DNA of 64,000 nt from Agaribacillus aureus (GCA_030442055.1 JAUJEB010000001.1:3286001-3350000), one strand, 5' to 3'; positions 26,650-36,222 are shown, counted from the first letter of the stretch. A program made the numbers and translations. Notes: generated by a model not told the origin, from the sequence alone.

Positions 26650-27413
26650 TTATCATAGCCGTTTTTGTTTGATTTTTTCTTTTCTAACTTTTCTAATCTA
26701 CCTTGTATTTCAAGAAGCTTTAGGTTAATTGATTTTAAAGATTTATTTTCTTTTTTGAGCTTTTCATTTTTTGACTCAATACCATTTAGTCTTTTTTCTT
26801 GCTCAATTGTATAAAGAGTCAATTCTTCTATTTTTTGAAGAAGCTTAGCATTCATTTCTCCTAAGCTGATTCCATTTTTGATCGCCTCAACCTCATTTGG
26901 GATTTCAGGTAGGTGTTTATTTTTTAATATGAAATCTTCTAATTCTTCAAGAGATCTCAAATCATAATCATTCTTGAATACAAAGTCTGGCCAACCATTG
27001 AGGTCTACTTTAACTTCTTTACTGTGAATTACTCCATTTACAGCCAATTCGGTATCGGGAGAATTTGTACCAATACCAACTCTAACTGGATAATTGCTAT
27101 CAGATGAAGTGATTCCTAACCAGGTTTGTTGATGTCCTCCTGTATATTTCATTATAATACTGGCCAATGTGCCATAACCTCCATCAAATTCCAATTCACC
27201 ACCTTGTCCATATGTTAGATTGTTTCTTGTCCCACTAAGAGAAATTTTCCCAATGTTTCCATTATCTCCATATACTCCGAGCTTTAGTGAACCTAAATCA
27301 TTATATGTCATGAAATTGGTGGAAGTATTATCTTCAAATTGAAGTTTTTTGAATTGAGCATTTGCATTATATGCACTGAAAATAATTGCAAGTAAACTAA
27401 TGTATTTCTTCAT
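26646..27413 (-). CDS. Secreted tail-fibre-like protein (paralogue 3)
   Basis: A 255-residue protein with signal peptide (YNANAQ), a Gly/Asn-rich beta part, one tail-fibre unit (VGIGTNSPDTELAVNG, about 111-126) and the shared C-terminal module ([52 protein letters not shown]), ending in a Lys/Glu-rich coiled coil. HSKEVKVDLNGWPDFVF is nearly the same as in the paralogue at 13843 (HAKEVKVDLNGWPDFVF), making these two the closest pair. Opposite strand from the other two copies. Confidence 0.72.
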   Translation of the reverse strand: MKKYISLLAIIFSAYNANAQFKKLQFEDNTSTNFMTYNDLGSLKLGVYGDNGNIGKISLSGTRNNLTYGQGGELEFDGGYGTLASIIMKYTGGHQQTWLGITSSDSNYPVRVGIGTNSPDTELAVNGVIHSKEVKVDLNGWPDFVFKNDYDLRSLEELEDFILKNKHLPEIPNEVEAIKNGISLGEMNAKLLQKIEELTLYTIEQEKRLNGIESKNEKLKKENKSLKSINLKLLEIQGRLEKLEKKKSNKNGYDN

Positions 27414-27990
27414 GGCGAGTTTTTATGACTTTTAACGTATGTATATTCAGAACTCTGGTTCTGGATATTTTTGAATTTTGATGACCTAATCAAAAAGCAA
27501 ACCCTGATTAGATGATTTAACTGTACGACAATATAAAATCTATCAGTGACATACCATGTCACCCGGGGTTTTATTTCATGAAATAATATCATAAGGGAAT
27601 TAGATGATAGTTGTTGTCTGGTATAAATTATCAATGAGATCTTTTCCAAATCCTCAATCATAAAAGTTCGATCAAGATCCCTTTGTCTCCTTTGAGCCCC
27701 GTTTATAATAAGTAGACGGTCTTTTTTATACTTTAGAGGTAAGCAAAGGCGAAATTTTTTGTTTAACCATAAAAGAGTTTTACAAAAATTGGAAAAGGAA
27801 GAGATACAAATACAACAATCCTGGCATTGAAAAAGCTCTTTTAGATAGATCTCTGTTTGGAAGTAATAGACCCTTTTAGTAATAAGTTAGAATTTAATTG
27901 AAAGCAATAGAATACAAGGGAAACTTGACGAAATACTGCAGTAAGTGTCGCGGTTGATACATTTTCAGGACATTTCCAACGATTTCAAAC
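27414..27990. other. Gap without supportable genes
   Basis: AT-rich. An 83-codon minus-strand frame next to the tail-fibre-like gene has no start-site or motif support. No repeat copy is present here. Confidence 0.4.
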
Positions 27991-28019
27991 AAAAAAGCAC
28001 AAATCTTAACGATTTGTGC
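27991..28019 (-). terminator. Terminator of the tRNA-Arg gene
   Basis: On the minus strand GCACAAATC-GTTAA-GATTTGTGC, a perfect 9-bp stem, is followed by TTTTTT. It lies 6 bases after the tRNA 3' end. Confidence 0.9.
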
Positions 28020-28024
28020 AAAAG

Positions 28025-28096
28025 TAGCCCCGGCAAGAATCGAACTTGCATCTAAAGTTTAGGAAACTTCTATTCTATCCATTGAACTACGGGGCC
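28025..28096 (-). tRNA. tRNA-Arg (anticodon CCU)
   Basis: Read on the minus strand: acceptor GGCCCCG pairs with CGGGGCT (first pair G-T) with discriminator A. T arm is GCAAG-TTCGATT-CTTGC. The anticodon arm GAAGT-TTCCTAA-ACTTT shows anticodon CCT, decoding AGG. CCA is not encoded. The gene borders the AT-rich accessory region. Confidence 0.93.
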
Positions 28097-28400
28097 AGTA
28101 AGTTTTGATGCTCTCAGGGTGGTACCAGGCTACCTTTTCTTCTATGGAGAAAGTCCTGAAAAACCATCATTATGTTGATATAGCACAACTATTCAACTAA
28201 TCAGCGCTGCAAAAGTAGTAAAATACCTCACGGCAGGCAATCAATTCCGCTTTTTTCAATTTCAAAAAAAAGTCGTTTTTGTAAACTTACTGTAAATCAG
28301 CCATTTGTGTTTTTCATGACTTACTATCCTTGTGTGAAATACTGACCTATTTAGCATGACTTTGTCAAGGGTGACTTTGGAAGTAAAAGCCCTCATACGA
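28097..28400. other. Gap between tRNA and efflux operon
   Basis: About 300 bases holding the upstream region of the tRNA on its right side and the 3' flank of the transporter operon. No gene or clear hairpin seen. Confidence 0.4.
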
Positions 28401-30020
28401 TTATTTCTTTTCCCAACGTCGCAGCCATGATTTAATGGTGATAATCACCGGAGCCGCACCAATAAACGCCAGGGCTATGGCCATGAATGCATTGTCAAAT
28501 GCCAATACCGCCGACTGCACATTTACCGTAATGTCAAGTATACCCAGCGCCGCATCTGGTGCCTCTTCTGGGGAATACCCTCTGAATATCAGGCCATTGG
28601 TAAGGTTAAAAAGTCGCTCATTTAAAAGGCTGTTGCCTGCGTCCAGGTAGCTGGTGAGGTTGTGTCGATGAAAGTTCATCTGGCGCTCGAGGTAAGTCGG
28701 CAGAAAGGCCATGGCGATAGTTCCGCCAAACTGTCGGCCGAAGTTAAAAAGGGCAGTGCCGTTCACCAGTTGATCGCCTTTCAATTCCGAAAAGGTGATG
28801 AAGATAATCGGGACAAACAACAAACCCAAACCCAGACCCCTGACCATCATGGGTGGATTTAAATCCGGGAATCCTGAAGTTAAAGTGACGTCCGACACCA
28901 GGGCCATGGAAGTAATCACCAAAATCACACCTGCCGCGACACAGGCAAATGGGTTGATCTTTTTAGTATCTATGACAATAGCGCTTATAGCCAGTCCCGC
29001 CAAAATAGAGAGACTGCTGGGATAGAGGGTGTACCCAACGTCTGCGGAATGGTAACGTAACACCAGCTGCACAAAGCGCGGCACCAGCAATCCACTACCG
29101 AAAAGGGCAAATCCCGAAACAAAGCTCACCAGAAAACCCAGGGCAAAAGAAGGTATTTTCAATATCCTGAAATCTATCGACCGGGCCAACGCGGCAAAGG
29201 TATTTCTTACCAGAAATATCACCAGTAAGATAACTGCTACCCCCAGCAACCACCCTATTTTGGGTTCCTCAAACCAATCATAGCGCGGCCCCTCCTCCAT
29301 GGCATACTGCAAGCAGCAAATAGCGATAGTCAATAGCAAAAGATCGATCCAACGGAGCTTCACGCACTTACCTGGTGGGAAGACATGAAAGGAAAGGTAT
29401 TGAGTCAGCGGCAGCAGGAGTACACCAATTATGCCGGCAATGATGAATACATACTGCCAGTCATAGCCATAAGTCACCCACCCACTAAAAGCCGGCAAAG
29501 CATTGGGACCAAGGACTACCGCCAAACTGAACAGGGCCTGAATGGACCCTTGCCTTGAATGGGGAAAGACCGTAAATAATACCGCTTGCGCAGTGGCATA
29601 AAAAGCGGCACCACCCGCACCCTGAAGGACTCTTCCAAATACAAACGCGTAATAATTCTCAGTAAGCCCGCATATCAAACATCCAGTAGCAAACAACACT
29701 ACGGCAAACCACAACAATCCTTTGGCTCCCAATTGGTGCGTGAGTTTTATGGATAAAAGTAAAAAGGATAACCTTGCCATAAAATAGGCAATGTTCAGAC
29801 AGGCTCCTTCGTCCGTAGAGGCATGCAGATCTCCTCTCATAGATCCCAGCGCCACATTGGGCAAAGTCGCTACCATCACATCCATCGCAGCACCAAGTAC
29901 CAGGGCTATCATGACTGCCGCTTTCGCCTTTCTGCTCATTTTCCCCTCCGGTCGTTCATTGCTAACTATTGTCCGTGGCCTTATTGCCAGGCTCCCAGCA
30001 AGTGGTGAATCATCAATCAT
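28401..30020 (-). CDS. DHA2-family MFS drug efflux permease (EmrB-like)
   Basis: A 539-residue inner-membrane transporter with about 14 hydrophobic segments, the size and layout of the DHA2/EmrB family of proton-driven exporters. The A-motif region is weak, but the motif C-like stretch ALFSLAVVLGPNALPAFSGW (about 160-180) is typical of antiporters. The ATG at 30020, 7 bases after the upstream stop, is preferred over an in-frame GTG at 30050 that overlaps that gene. It forms a tripartite pump with the HlyD and TolC-like proteins encoded just upstream. Confidence 0.88.
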   Translation of the reverse strand: MIDDSPLAGSLAIRPRTIVSNERPEGKMSRKAKAAVMIALVLGAAMDVMVATLPNVALGSMRGDLHASTDEGACLNIAYFMARLSFLLLSIKLTHQLGAKGLLWFAVVLFATGCLICGLTENYYAFVFGRVLQGAGGAAFYATAQAVLFTVFPHSRQGSIQALFSLAVVLGPNALPAFSGWVTYGYDWQYVFIIAGIIGVLLLPLTQYLSFHVFPPGKCVKLRWIDLLLLTIAICCLQYAMEEGPRYDWFEEPKIGWLLGVAVILLVIFLVRNTFAALARSIDFRILKIPSFALGFLVSFVSGFALFGSGLLVPRFVQLVLRYHSADVGYTLYPSSLSILAGLAISAIVIDTKKINPFACVAAGVILVITSMALVSDVTLTSGFPDLNPPMMVRGLGLGLLFVPIIFITFSELKGDQLVNGTALFNFGRQFGGTIAMAFLPTYLERQMNFHRHNLTSYLDAGNSLLNERLFNLTNGLIFRGYSPEEAPDAALGILDITVNVQSAVLAFDNAFMAIALAFIGAAPVIITIKSWLRRWEKK

Positions 30021-30027
30021 CGTAACA

Positions 30028-31116
30028 TTACCTGGCTGTGGACGAAACACGGACCTTTACGGTCACATTCATACCCGGCCGCAATGTGGGTTGATCCGCA
30101 TTCCGGGGACTGAGTTCAATTTTTACCGGTACCCTTTGGGTAACTTTGGTAAAATTTCCGGTGGCATTATCGGGAGGTAACAAGGCAAATTTAGCCCCTG
30201 TAGCGGCGGCGATAGAGGACACTTTGCCCTCCAATACCATTCCGGGATAGGCGTCTACACCGATCTGAACCATTTGACCTTTTTCTATTGTCCCAATCTG
30301 CACCTCCTTAAAATTAGCAACTACCCAGATCTTAGCATAGTCGGTTACCGCCATTAACGGCTGCCCTGGGCGCACCACCTGCCCCTCCTCCACATTTTTA
30401 CGTGATATAATACCATCATAAGGTGCCCGAATGGTGGCATAGGACAGCTTCAAGGCAGCATTTTGTACTTGAATTTGTGCGGCCTCCACAGCCGCCTGTA
30501 CACTTTGATATTTACTTTTAGCGGCCGTGTATTGGCTTTCGGCTGCTTTGTGCTGTTGTATGGCTGCGTCCAGCTGGGCCCGGGTGACTTTGGAACTGGT
30601 AACTATGTTGTCCAATTGTGATTGAGGAACCACATCGTCTCTGCGCAAGCTGGTCAGCCGGTTCATATCCGTATTCACCTGCGCTTGTTGGGCCCTGACC
30701 AATGCTATTCCGGCATAGGCGGCATCCACCTTTGCTTTTACAGCCTGAGCATTGGCCGCTACCGACGCCAACTCGGCTTTGGCCTGTAAAAGGCCTGCAT
30801 TTGCCTGTGCATACATTACTTCAAAATCACTTTTGTCCAGCATCACCAGTACATCGCCTTTTCTAACCTGCTGGTTATCATCTATCAATACCTGATCTAC
30901 CTGCCCTCCTACACGCGGATTGACAAGGTAAATGTGGCCTTCCAACTGTGCATTATCGGTGGACTCATATTGCCGTTGGTGGTTAAACCAGTTTATACCG
31001 TAGACACCACAGGCAAGGATCAATAAGATCAAAATACTGAAGTTAATGATCTTATGAATCTTCTTTTTTTGACCTTCCGGTCCGTTTATACCTTCGTTTT
31101 GCATGATCTTGGACAT
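30028..31116 (-). CDS. HlyD/EmrA-type membrane fusion protein
   Basis: A 362-residue periplasmic adaptor. One N-terminal membrane segment (about 24-45), a lipoyl half-motif (VGGQVDQVLIDDNQQVRKGDVLVMLD), a long Ala/Gln-rich alpha-hairpin (about 100-215), the second lipoyl half (YATIRAPYDGIISRKNVEEGQVVRPGQPL) and a beta barrel with VDAYPGMVLEGKV. It links the EmrB-like permease to the outer-membrane channel. Confidence 0.93.
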   Translation of the reverse strand: MSKIMQNEGINGPEGQKKKIHKIINFSILILLILACGVYGINWFNHQRQYESTDNAQLEGHIYLVNPRVGGQVDQVLIDDNQQVRKGDVLVMLDKSDFEVMYAQANAGLLQAKAELASVAANAQAVKAKVDAAYAGIALVRAQQAQVNTDMNRLTSLRRDDVVPQSQLDNIVTSSKVTRAQLDAAIQQHKAAESQYTAAKSKYQSVQAAVEAAQIQVQNAALKLSYATIRAPYDGIISRKNVEEGQVVRPGQPLMAVTDYAKIWVVANFKEVQIGTIEKGQMVQIGVDAYPGMVLEGKVSSIAAATGAKFALLPPDNATGNFTKVTQRVPVKIELSPRNADQPTLRPGMNVTVKVRVSSTAR

Positions 31117-31142
31117 TTTATATGCTTATTTTTTAGTGGTTA

Positions 31143-32480
31143 TCATTGTAAAGTCTCGCCCAGTGCCCATCTAAGCTGATAGGAATTAAGAACACATTGA
31201 AACTTAACTTCCAGCAAGGCAAGGCGCGCCTGGGATACCGCCAGTTCTGCATCTAATAAATCCAGGTTGGTGATTAATTCATTTTCATATCTTTTCCGGG
31301 CCTGACTGGCAGCCTCCGTTGCCTGCGCTACCAGTAATTGCGTATTTTCCAGTTGGATGTAATTGGACGCCAGATTAGTGGCGTGTTCGCTTACTTCCGC
31401 ATAGATTTCATTCCGTACCTCTTCACTTTTTGATGAGGCTATTTGTCGCTGAATTTTTGCTGCCTGCTTATCATACGACGTCTTGAAACCCTGAAAGATA
31501 GGAACACTTAACATAGCAAGGCCTGTGTAATTACTGCGGGTTTCCGCAAGATCGGGAAGATATCCGTTGCGAAACCCACCTTTAAGCCCCAGGTTTAGAA
31601 CAGGCATATGATCTTTCAAGGCAAGGTTGTATTGAAGCTCCTTTAACCGCTCCTCTTTTTTTGCTATCGCATATTCTTTTCTCTGCGCTAACGCCTTTTG
31701 GAATAATCCCTCCTTATCTAAAACCTGACGTTCGAAATCAAAACTACCTTCCAACGAGGGGAAGGTGTGCCCTTTTTTACCCATCAATTTGTTTAAAGCA
31801 ATCAAGTAAATCTTCCGTTGACTTTCGAGGTGTATCTTTTGGTTTTCTGTCTTGGAAATACGCGCCTGCGTAGTGAGCAAATCAAATGAGGTCGCCGATT
31901 CATTTCTGATAAGGCTTTCTGTTCGCAGCAGATCCCGGTGAAGAGAGGCGAGTTGTTCATTTTGCACTTCTATAGCCTCCTGGGTAAAAAGTATGCTGTG
32001 AAAAACCTTTATGGCCGCCAGGGAAAGCTGCTGCTCGATTTGACTGACAACATGTGCCGCCAACTGTTGTTGTTGACGCGCCATTTTAACAGCTGTGTTA
32101 CGCCTGCCAAAATCAAGGGCGGTATATTGTGCCATGAGCTCAAAATCCCAATTATCTTCCTGAAATATCTTTCGGCTAACAAGCTGATCTCCCATGGGAA
32201 GTTCAATTGTTGATACTTCATTCAGATAAACATAGGAGCCCTGCGCTAATACTTGCGGATACTGCCGGCTCTTGATTTTACCAATTTGTGCTTTGGCCAG
32301 TTTGACCCTGCCAGCCGATTGGTCCAGAACAGGATGATGTGCCAATACTTCAGCGATAACCTGCTTCAGTTGTAGCGGAGGCCCATTTCCGGTCTGGCCA
32401 TTTAATGACGCGATCGTAATCAACAAGACCATAACGGTCATCACTATTCTTTGGCCGTTGTCGAATAATAAAAGTATCAT
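31143..32480 (-). CDS. TolC-family outer-membrane efflux protein
   Basis: A 445-residue protein with an N-terminal signal (about residues 14-29) and two OEP repeats of long amphipathic helices (LAAHVVSQIEQQLSLAAIKVFHSIL; ASNYIQLENTQLLVAQATEAASQARKRYENELITNLDLLDAE). The latter is the canonical OEP signature with its N-x-x-D-L-L ending. It forms the trimeric exit duct of the pump. It begins 54 bases after the MarR gene, with a candidate MarR operator in between. Confidence 0.93.
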   Translation of the reverse strand: MILLLFDNGQRIVMTVMVLLITIASLNGQTGNGPPLQLKQVIAEVLAHHPVLDQSAGRVKLAKAQIGKIKSRQYPQVLAQGSYVYLNEVSTIELPMGDQLVSRKIFQEDNWDFELMAQYTALDFGRRNTAVKMARQQQQLAAHVVSQIEQQLSLAAIKVFHSILFTQEAIEVQNEQLASLHRDLLRTESLIRNESATSFDLLTTQARISKTENQKIHLESQRKIYLIALNKLMGKKGHTFPSLEGSFDFERQVLDKEGLFQKALAQRKEYAIAKKEERLKELQYNLALKDHMPVLNLGLKGGFRNGYLPDLAETRSNYTGLAMLSVPIFQGFKTSYDKQAAKIQRQIASSKSEEVRNEIYAEVSEHATNLASNYIQLENTQLLVAQATEAASQARKRYENELITNLDLLDAELAVSQARLALLEVKFQCVLNSYQLRWALGETLQ

Positions 32481-32499
32481 AATTTAGTTCATTAGTATT

Positions 32500-32517
32500 T
32501 AGTCCTATAGTGGACTA
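32500..32517. promoter_or_regulatory. Candidate MarR operator 1
   Basis: TAGTCC-TATAGT-GGACTA, a perfect 6-bp dyad in 18 bases, between marR and the tolC-like gene. It shares the TAGT-N10-ACTA frame with a second 18-base dyad upstream of marR. Confidence 0.6.
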
Positions 32518-32534
32518 TTACGAAAAATAAAAAG

Positions 32535-32984
32535 TTAAGTTGCAGCTGCTGTGCCTTTCAGGTTTTCTCCGATAGCCAGCAACACCTTTTTACAAGTTGC
32601 CAATTCATCCGGAGAAATTCCTTGCTGGGCTTCGCTCAAGGTTTTTTCGATAATAGGTACCAGTTTACTTCGAATATTAATACCAAGTTTGGTCAGTTTG
32701 ATGGTATTTGACCTGCGGTCATTTTTACTTGGTACCCGAATGATCAAATTACGCTTCTCGAGGCCATCAATCAGCTTTGTAACGCTAGTCTTGTACTTTC
32801 CAACACTTTCTCCCAGCGCTATCTGGCTCTGCTCATCCTGATCCCACAAGGCGACAAGTACCCTGAGTTGTTCGGCAGTAATGTCAAAGCCTTCACTCAG
32901 AAAGTTCTGATTAATACGATTCATCAGTAACAGGGAGACATTCCGAATGATGTAACCCAAGGCATTTTTAAGTACGAGTTCCAT
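32535..32984 (-). CDS. MarR-family transcriptional regulator
   Basis: A 149-residue winged-helix repressor: SQIALGESVGKYKTSVTKLIDGLEKRNLIIR (recognition region, about 54-84) and RVPSKNDRRSNTIKLTKLG (the wing, with the DRR motif) are diagnostic. It is the first gene of the efflux operon and so probably represses it, releasing DNA when a pump substrate binds. Two matching 18-bp dyads flank the gene. Confidence 0.93.
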   Translation of the reverse strand: MELVLKNALGYIIRNVSLLLMNRINQNFLSEGFDITAEQLRVLVALWDQDEQSQIALGESVGKYKTSVTKLIDGLEKRNLIIRVPSKNDRRSNTIKLTKLGINIRSKLVPIIEKTLSEAQQGISPDELATCKKVLLAIGENLKGTAAAT

Positions 32985-33006
32985 ATCAGCACAAAGATAC
33001 TATATT

Positions 33007-33024
33007 TAGTTCAATATGCAACTA
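33007..33024. promoter_or_regulatory. Candidate MarR operator 2
   Basis: TAGTT-CAATATGC-AACTA, 18 bases, 22 bases upstream of the marR start. It matches operator 1 at TAGT-x-C-x-ATA and at the closing ACTA, and is the same length. Position fits autoregulation. Confidence 0.6.
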
Positions 33025-33161
33025 TATAAAATAAATGGCTATCCCTGGATCTTATTCCGTAAAGAATTCATTAAATCTCTTTTTGTTTTCCTTATAAACT
33101 TTTTTCGGAGAAATCAATAATGCCTTCACTTTCCAGTTACATCCTGGGCATCAGGCACAAT

Positions 33162-33869
33162 TCACAGTCTTTTTTTCTCCAGATAACTCATTAAAGACTG
33201 CTTATAGGTACGGCCAATTGGTATTTCAAAGTTATTTATCCAAACAGATTCCGCATTATACTTTTCAATACGACTAAGAAGGACCAGGTACGATTTATGA
33301 ATTCTCCTGAATTTTTCCCTTGACAACCTGGAAGAATAATAAGCCAAATTACCGGTTAATATTATTTTTCGATCCACTAGTTGTAGGACACAGTAGTTTC
33401 TATCACCATGTAAAAAGAGCATGTCACGTTCTGCGACCTTTACGTAATGGGCCTTTTCTTTCACAAATACAAAGCTATCTTCGCTTTCTTTTTCTATAAC
33501 CCGGGCATTCGTAATGGCCGGTTCCTGCTGCATTGCTTTGCTAACTGCATCTAAAAAACGATCATAGGCTATTGGTTTTAGCAGGTAGTCGATGACCCCT
33601 GTTTCCAATGCCTCCAACGCGTACTCTTTATAGGCACTTGTGATAATAATCTTTGGCGGGTACTTCAGAATTTTAATAAATTGTAACCCATTTACACCAG
33701 GCATTTGAATATCCAAAAAAATCAGATCGGTAGCCTTGGTTTGAATATAATAAAGGGCTTCAAACGCATTTTCAAAAGATTTAACCAACTCCAGACCCTT
33801 CGTTTTTTTTATATGTTGGGACAATACACGGATGGCCAATGGTTCATCGTCAATAATCACACATTTCAT
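33162..33869 (-). CDS. LytTR-family response regulator
   Basis: A 235-residue regulator: receiver (IIDDEP at the start, phospho-acceptor in LIFLDIQMPGVNG, Lys in YLLKPI) plus LytTR domain from about residue 135 (REKFRRIHKSYLVLLSRIEKY). Its start overlaps the stop of the kinase gene by four bases. Confidence 0.92.
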   Translation of the reverse strand: MKCVIIDDEPLAIRVLSQHIKKTKGLELVKSFENAFEALYYIQTKATDLIFLDIQMPGVNGLQFIKILKYPPKIIITSAYKEYALEALETGVIDYLLKPIAYDRFLDAVSKAMQQEPAITNARVIEKESEDSFVFVKEKAHYVKVAERDMLFLHGDRNYCVLQLVDRKIILTGNLAYYSSRLSREKFRRIHKSYLVLLSRIEKYNAESVWINNFEIPIGRTYKQSLMSYLEKKRL

Positions 33870-34894
33870 AGGACTTTCAAGGGAATTTTAAGGAATACTA
33901 AAAACTGCTTAGGTTGATCGTCAATTGTCAACTCATATTTACCCTCATAATTATGCTTTAGTCGTTGCTGGACATTATTTAAACCGATGCCATGTCGGAT
34001 TTTCGGTAGTTCATCCCCCGTTTTGGAATTGCCAAGTTTCATAACAAGATACCTGTCCTCAATCCCAATATCGCAGCTTACCCAGGAATTACTGCTTATT
34101 TTTGCAGGACCATGTTTGAAGGCGTTCTCCACAAAAGGAAGCATAAGCAGTGGCACTATTTTTTTGTTGCCGGCTTCACCTGTAACGGTCCATTTTGCTT
34201 GCATTTTTTCACCATACCTGATTTTCTCTAATTCAACATAGTTTTCCAGTGCATCCAGTTCATCTTTCAACGGTACAAGTGGTTGATCTCCCTCATAGAT
34301 AATGAAGCGGAGCAAATCCGACAGCCTGATCACTATCTTTGACGCCTCCAGCGGATTCTCCAACGTACAAGCATACAAACCATTTAAAGTATTAAAGAGA
34401 AAATGTGGGTGTAGCTGTGACTTTAATAATTGTAGTTTGTTTTGAACGTTCATCTTTTCCAATTGCAGGCGACTGCGCTCCTGTAGTTCTCTGTCTCTCA
34501 AGAGTTTGATTACCACCGCCAAAGACGAGACAATGATAAGGTCAAGTAGTGGAGATACCAACTTTTCCAGGTTATTTGGGACAAACGTTATGGCTACCTC
34601 CGAATAGTAAATGGGATACACAATTACCGATACTGATAATTGTAGTAACAAAACGGCCATCACCAGAACCACAAGGAAAAGCATGGTAGCCAACCCATAC
34701 TTTTTATTGAGCAGATATTTTGGCAAAATAAAATAAAGGGTAAAATATACTATAAACAGCTTTGCCGGTAATGAAGCCAACTCATAAGTGAGGTGAAGCA
34801 AAAAAGAAGGCTCTTTGACATAATAAATAGCCACTGTGAAGCTAATATATAGCAGCCAAAATACGATGTGCCCTCCGATCTTTCGCAAACCCAA
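33866..34894 (-). CDS. LytS/YehU-type membrane sensor histidine kinase
   Basis: A 342-residue kinase with four membrane segments in the first 130 residues, phospho-acceptor in HPHFLFNTLNGLYA (about residue 158) and N-box MLPFVENAFKHG. The frame begins at TTG; no ATG precedes the first membrane segment. Partner of the LytTR regulator that follows. Second such pair in the window; the two kinases differ clearly in their membrane parts. Confidence 0.9.
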   Translation of the reverse strand: MGLRKIGGHIVFWLLYISFTVAIYYVKEPSFLLHLTYELASLPAKLFIVYFTLYFILPKYLLNKKYGLATMLFLVVLVMAVLLLQLSVSVIVYPIYYSEVAITFVPNNLEKLVSPLLDLIIVSSLAVVIKLLRDRELQERSRLQLEKMNVQNKLQLLKSQLHPHFLFNTLNGLYACTLENPLEASKIVIRLSDLLRFIIYEGDQPLVPLKDELDALENYVELEKIRYGEKMQAKWTVTGEAGNKKIVPLLMLPFVENAFKHGPAKISSNSWVSCDIGIEDRYLVMKLGNSKTGDELPKIRHGIGLNNVQQRLKHNYEGKYELTIDDQPKQFLVFLKIPLKVL

Positions 34895-35121
34895 TTTAGA
34901 CGATCATTTTAAATTTAGAATATACAAAATTCCGCTCTTGTTTCATTCATGATAAGTACAAAATACAATGAAAAGGGTATTATCTACACATAATATAGTA
35001 TTTATGTTATTGATTAACTTTTTCTCATCCAATATACCAGGCAGATACCTCCACGTAAACAGACCGTTTTATAAAGCGCTACAAAAAGTTAATTTAAAAA
35101 AACTACCTAAAGCAAAGTGTC

Positions 35122-36222
35122 ATGAAAAGGAGAATATTTATAAAAAATAGCAGTGCTCTTGGAGCTTCCTTGTTTACAATCCCTTTTTTAAGCCGCACCT
35201 TTTCAGAGAAACCAAAATTAAATGTATTAGTGCTTGGTGGTACTAATTTTGTAGGCCCTGCGGTGGTAAAAGGATTGATCGAAAAGGGCCATCAGGTCAC
35301 GCTATTCAATAGAGGAATCACCAACCCACACCTTTTCCCCAGGATCAGGAAGATAAAGGGAGACCGCACCCTGGGACCATCAGGTTATGAAAATTTACTG
35401 GACCTCCAATCCACTTGGGATGCAGTGATTGACGTTTGGCCTCAAAACCCCCGAATGGTCGAGGAGGCTATTGCCGTTTTGAAACACAAAACTGATCATT
35501 ACCTATTTGTTTCAAGTATAGCTGTATATGCAGATTATAAAAGTATTGGAATAAATGAAAACGCCCCGATCAGGACTAGTCAAGGCTACGAAGAGGGTAA
35601 TTATAATGCCAATAAAGTGCTGTGTGAAAGGGTTGTAGAAAAGTATTTTCCGGATAGCTTCACCACACTCCGCCCAGGCGCAATCATTGGCGAACGAGAT
35701 CCGGGACCGTTTTCATCAGATCTCATAAACCGGATGATAAACCGGCAGGAAATCCTGGCACCTGACGCAAACGATCCGGTTCAGTTCATTGATGTAAAAG
35801 ACCTTGGGCAATATATAACATTATGCCTTGAAAACAGGGTGGTGGGATATTTTAACGTTATCGGCCCTCGTAAAAGACTTGGGTATAAAGATATGCTTCT
35901 GAAAATCAGGAAATCCATAAAAAGTGATACCAAAATTCTCTGGATAGATCCAGACTTCTTATTAAATCGCATGCAGTTGGAACCATTTATCGACATTCCA
36001 TTCTGGATCCCATTAAAGACTGATCCGGAACCTGGCTTTTACCAGATAAGCCATATGAAAGCCATACAAAAGGGGCTTCAGTTTTCCGATTTCGGAGATA
36101 CTATCCAGTCTGCCTATAACTCATTTGTCAATAAAAGGTTTATCGAAGAAGCCAATCCATTTGGGATTAGCGAAGAAAGAGAGGACGAGATCATTGCTTT
36201 ATGGAAAGAAGCTGGCAACTAA
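35122..36222 (+). CDS. Exported NAD-dependent epimerase/dehydratase-family protein
   Basis: A 366-residue extended-SDR protein with a leader resembling a twin-arginine signal (MKRRIFIKNSSALGAS). Nucleotide-binding motif is VLVLGGTNFVGPAV (about 35-48). An SDR Ser is present (VSSIAVYADY), but the usual Tyr-x3-Lys is seen as YNANK, 30 residues later. Members of this group are often annotated as sugar epimerase or isoflavone-reductase-like; the substrate is unknown. Export of such an enzyme with bound cofactor would fit the Tat route. It stands alone. Confidence 0.8.
   Translation: MKRRIFIKNSSALGASLFTIPFLSRTFSEKPKLNVLVLGGTNFVGPAVVKGLIEKGHQVTLFNRGITNPHLFPRIRKIKGDRTLGPSGYENLLDLQSTWDAVIDVWPQNPRMVEEAIAVLKHKTDHYLFVSSIAVYADYKSIGINENAPIRTSQGYEEGNYNANKVLCERVVEKYFPDSFTTLRPGAIIGERDPGPFSSDLINRMINRQEILAPDANDPVQFIDVKDLGQYITLCLENRVVGYFNVIGPRKRLGYKDMLLKIRKSIKSDTKILWIDPDFLLNRMQLEPFIDIPFWIPLKTDPEPGFYQISHMKAIQKGLQFSDFGDTIQSAYNSFVNKRFIEEANPFGISEEREDEIIALWKEAGN

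Noticed and set aside
34968-35150. 60-codon frame overlapping the start of the exported epimerase
   Set aside because: The epimerase start has a convincing leader; the frame is in the promoter region and lacks motifs.
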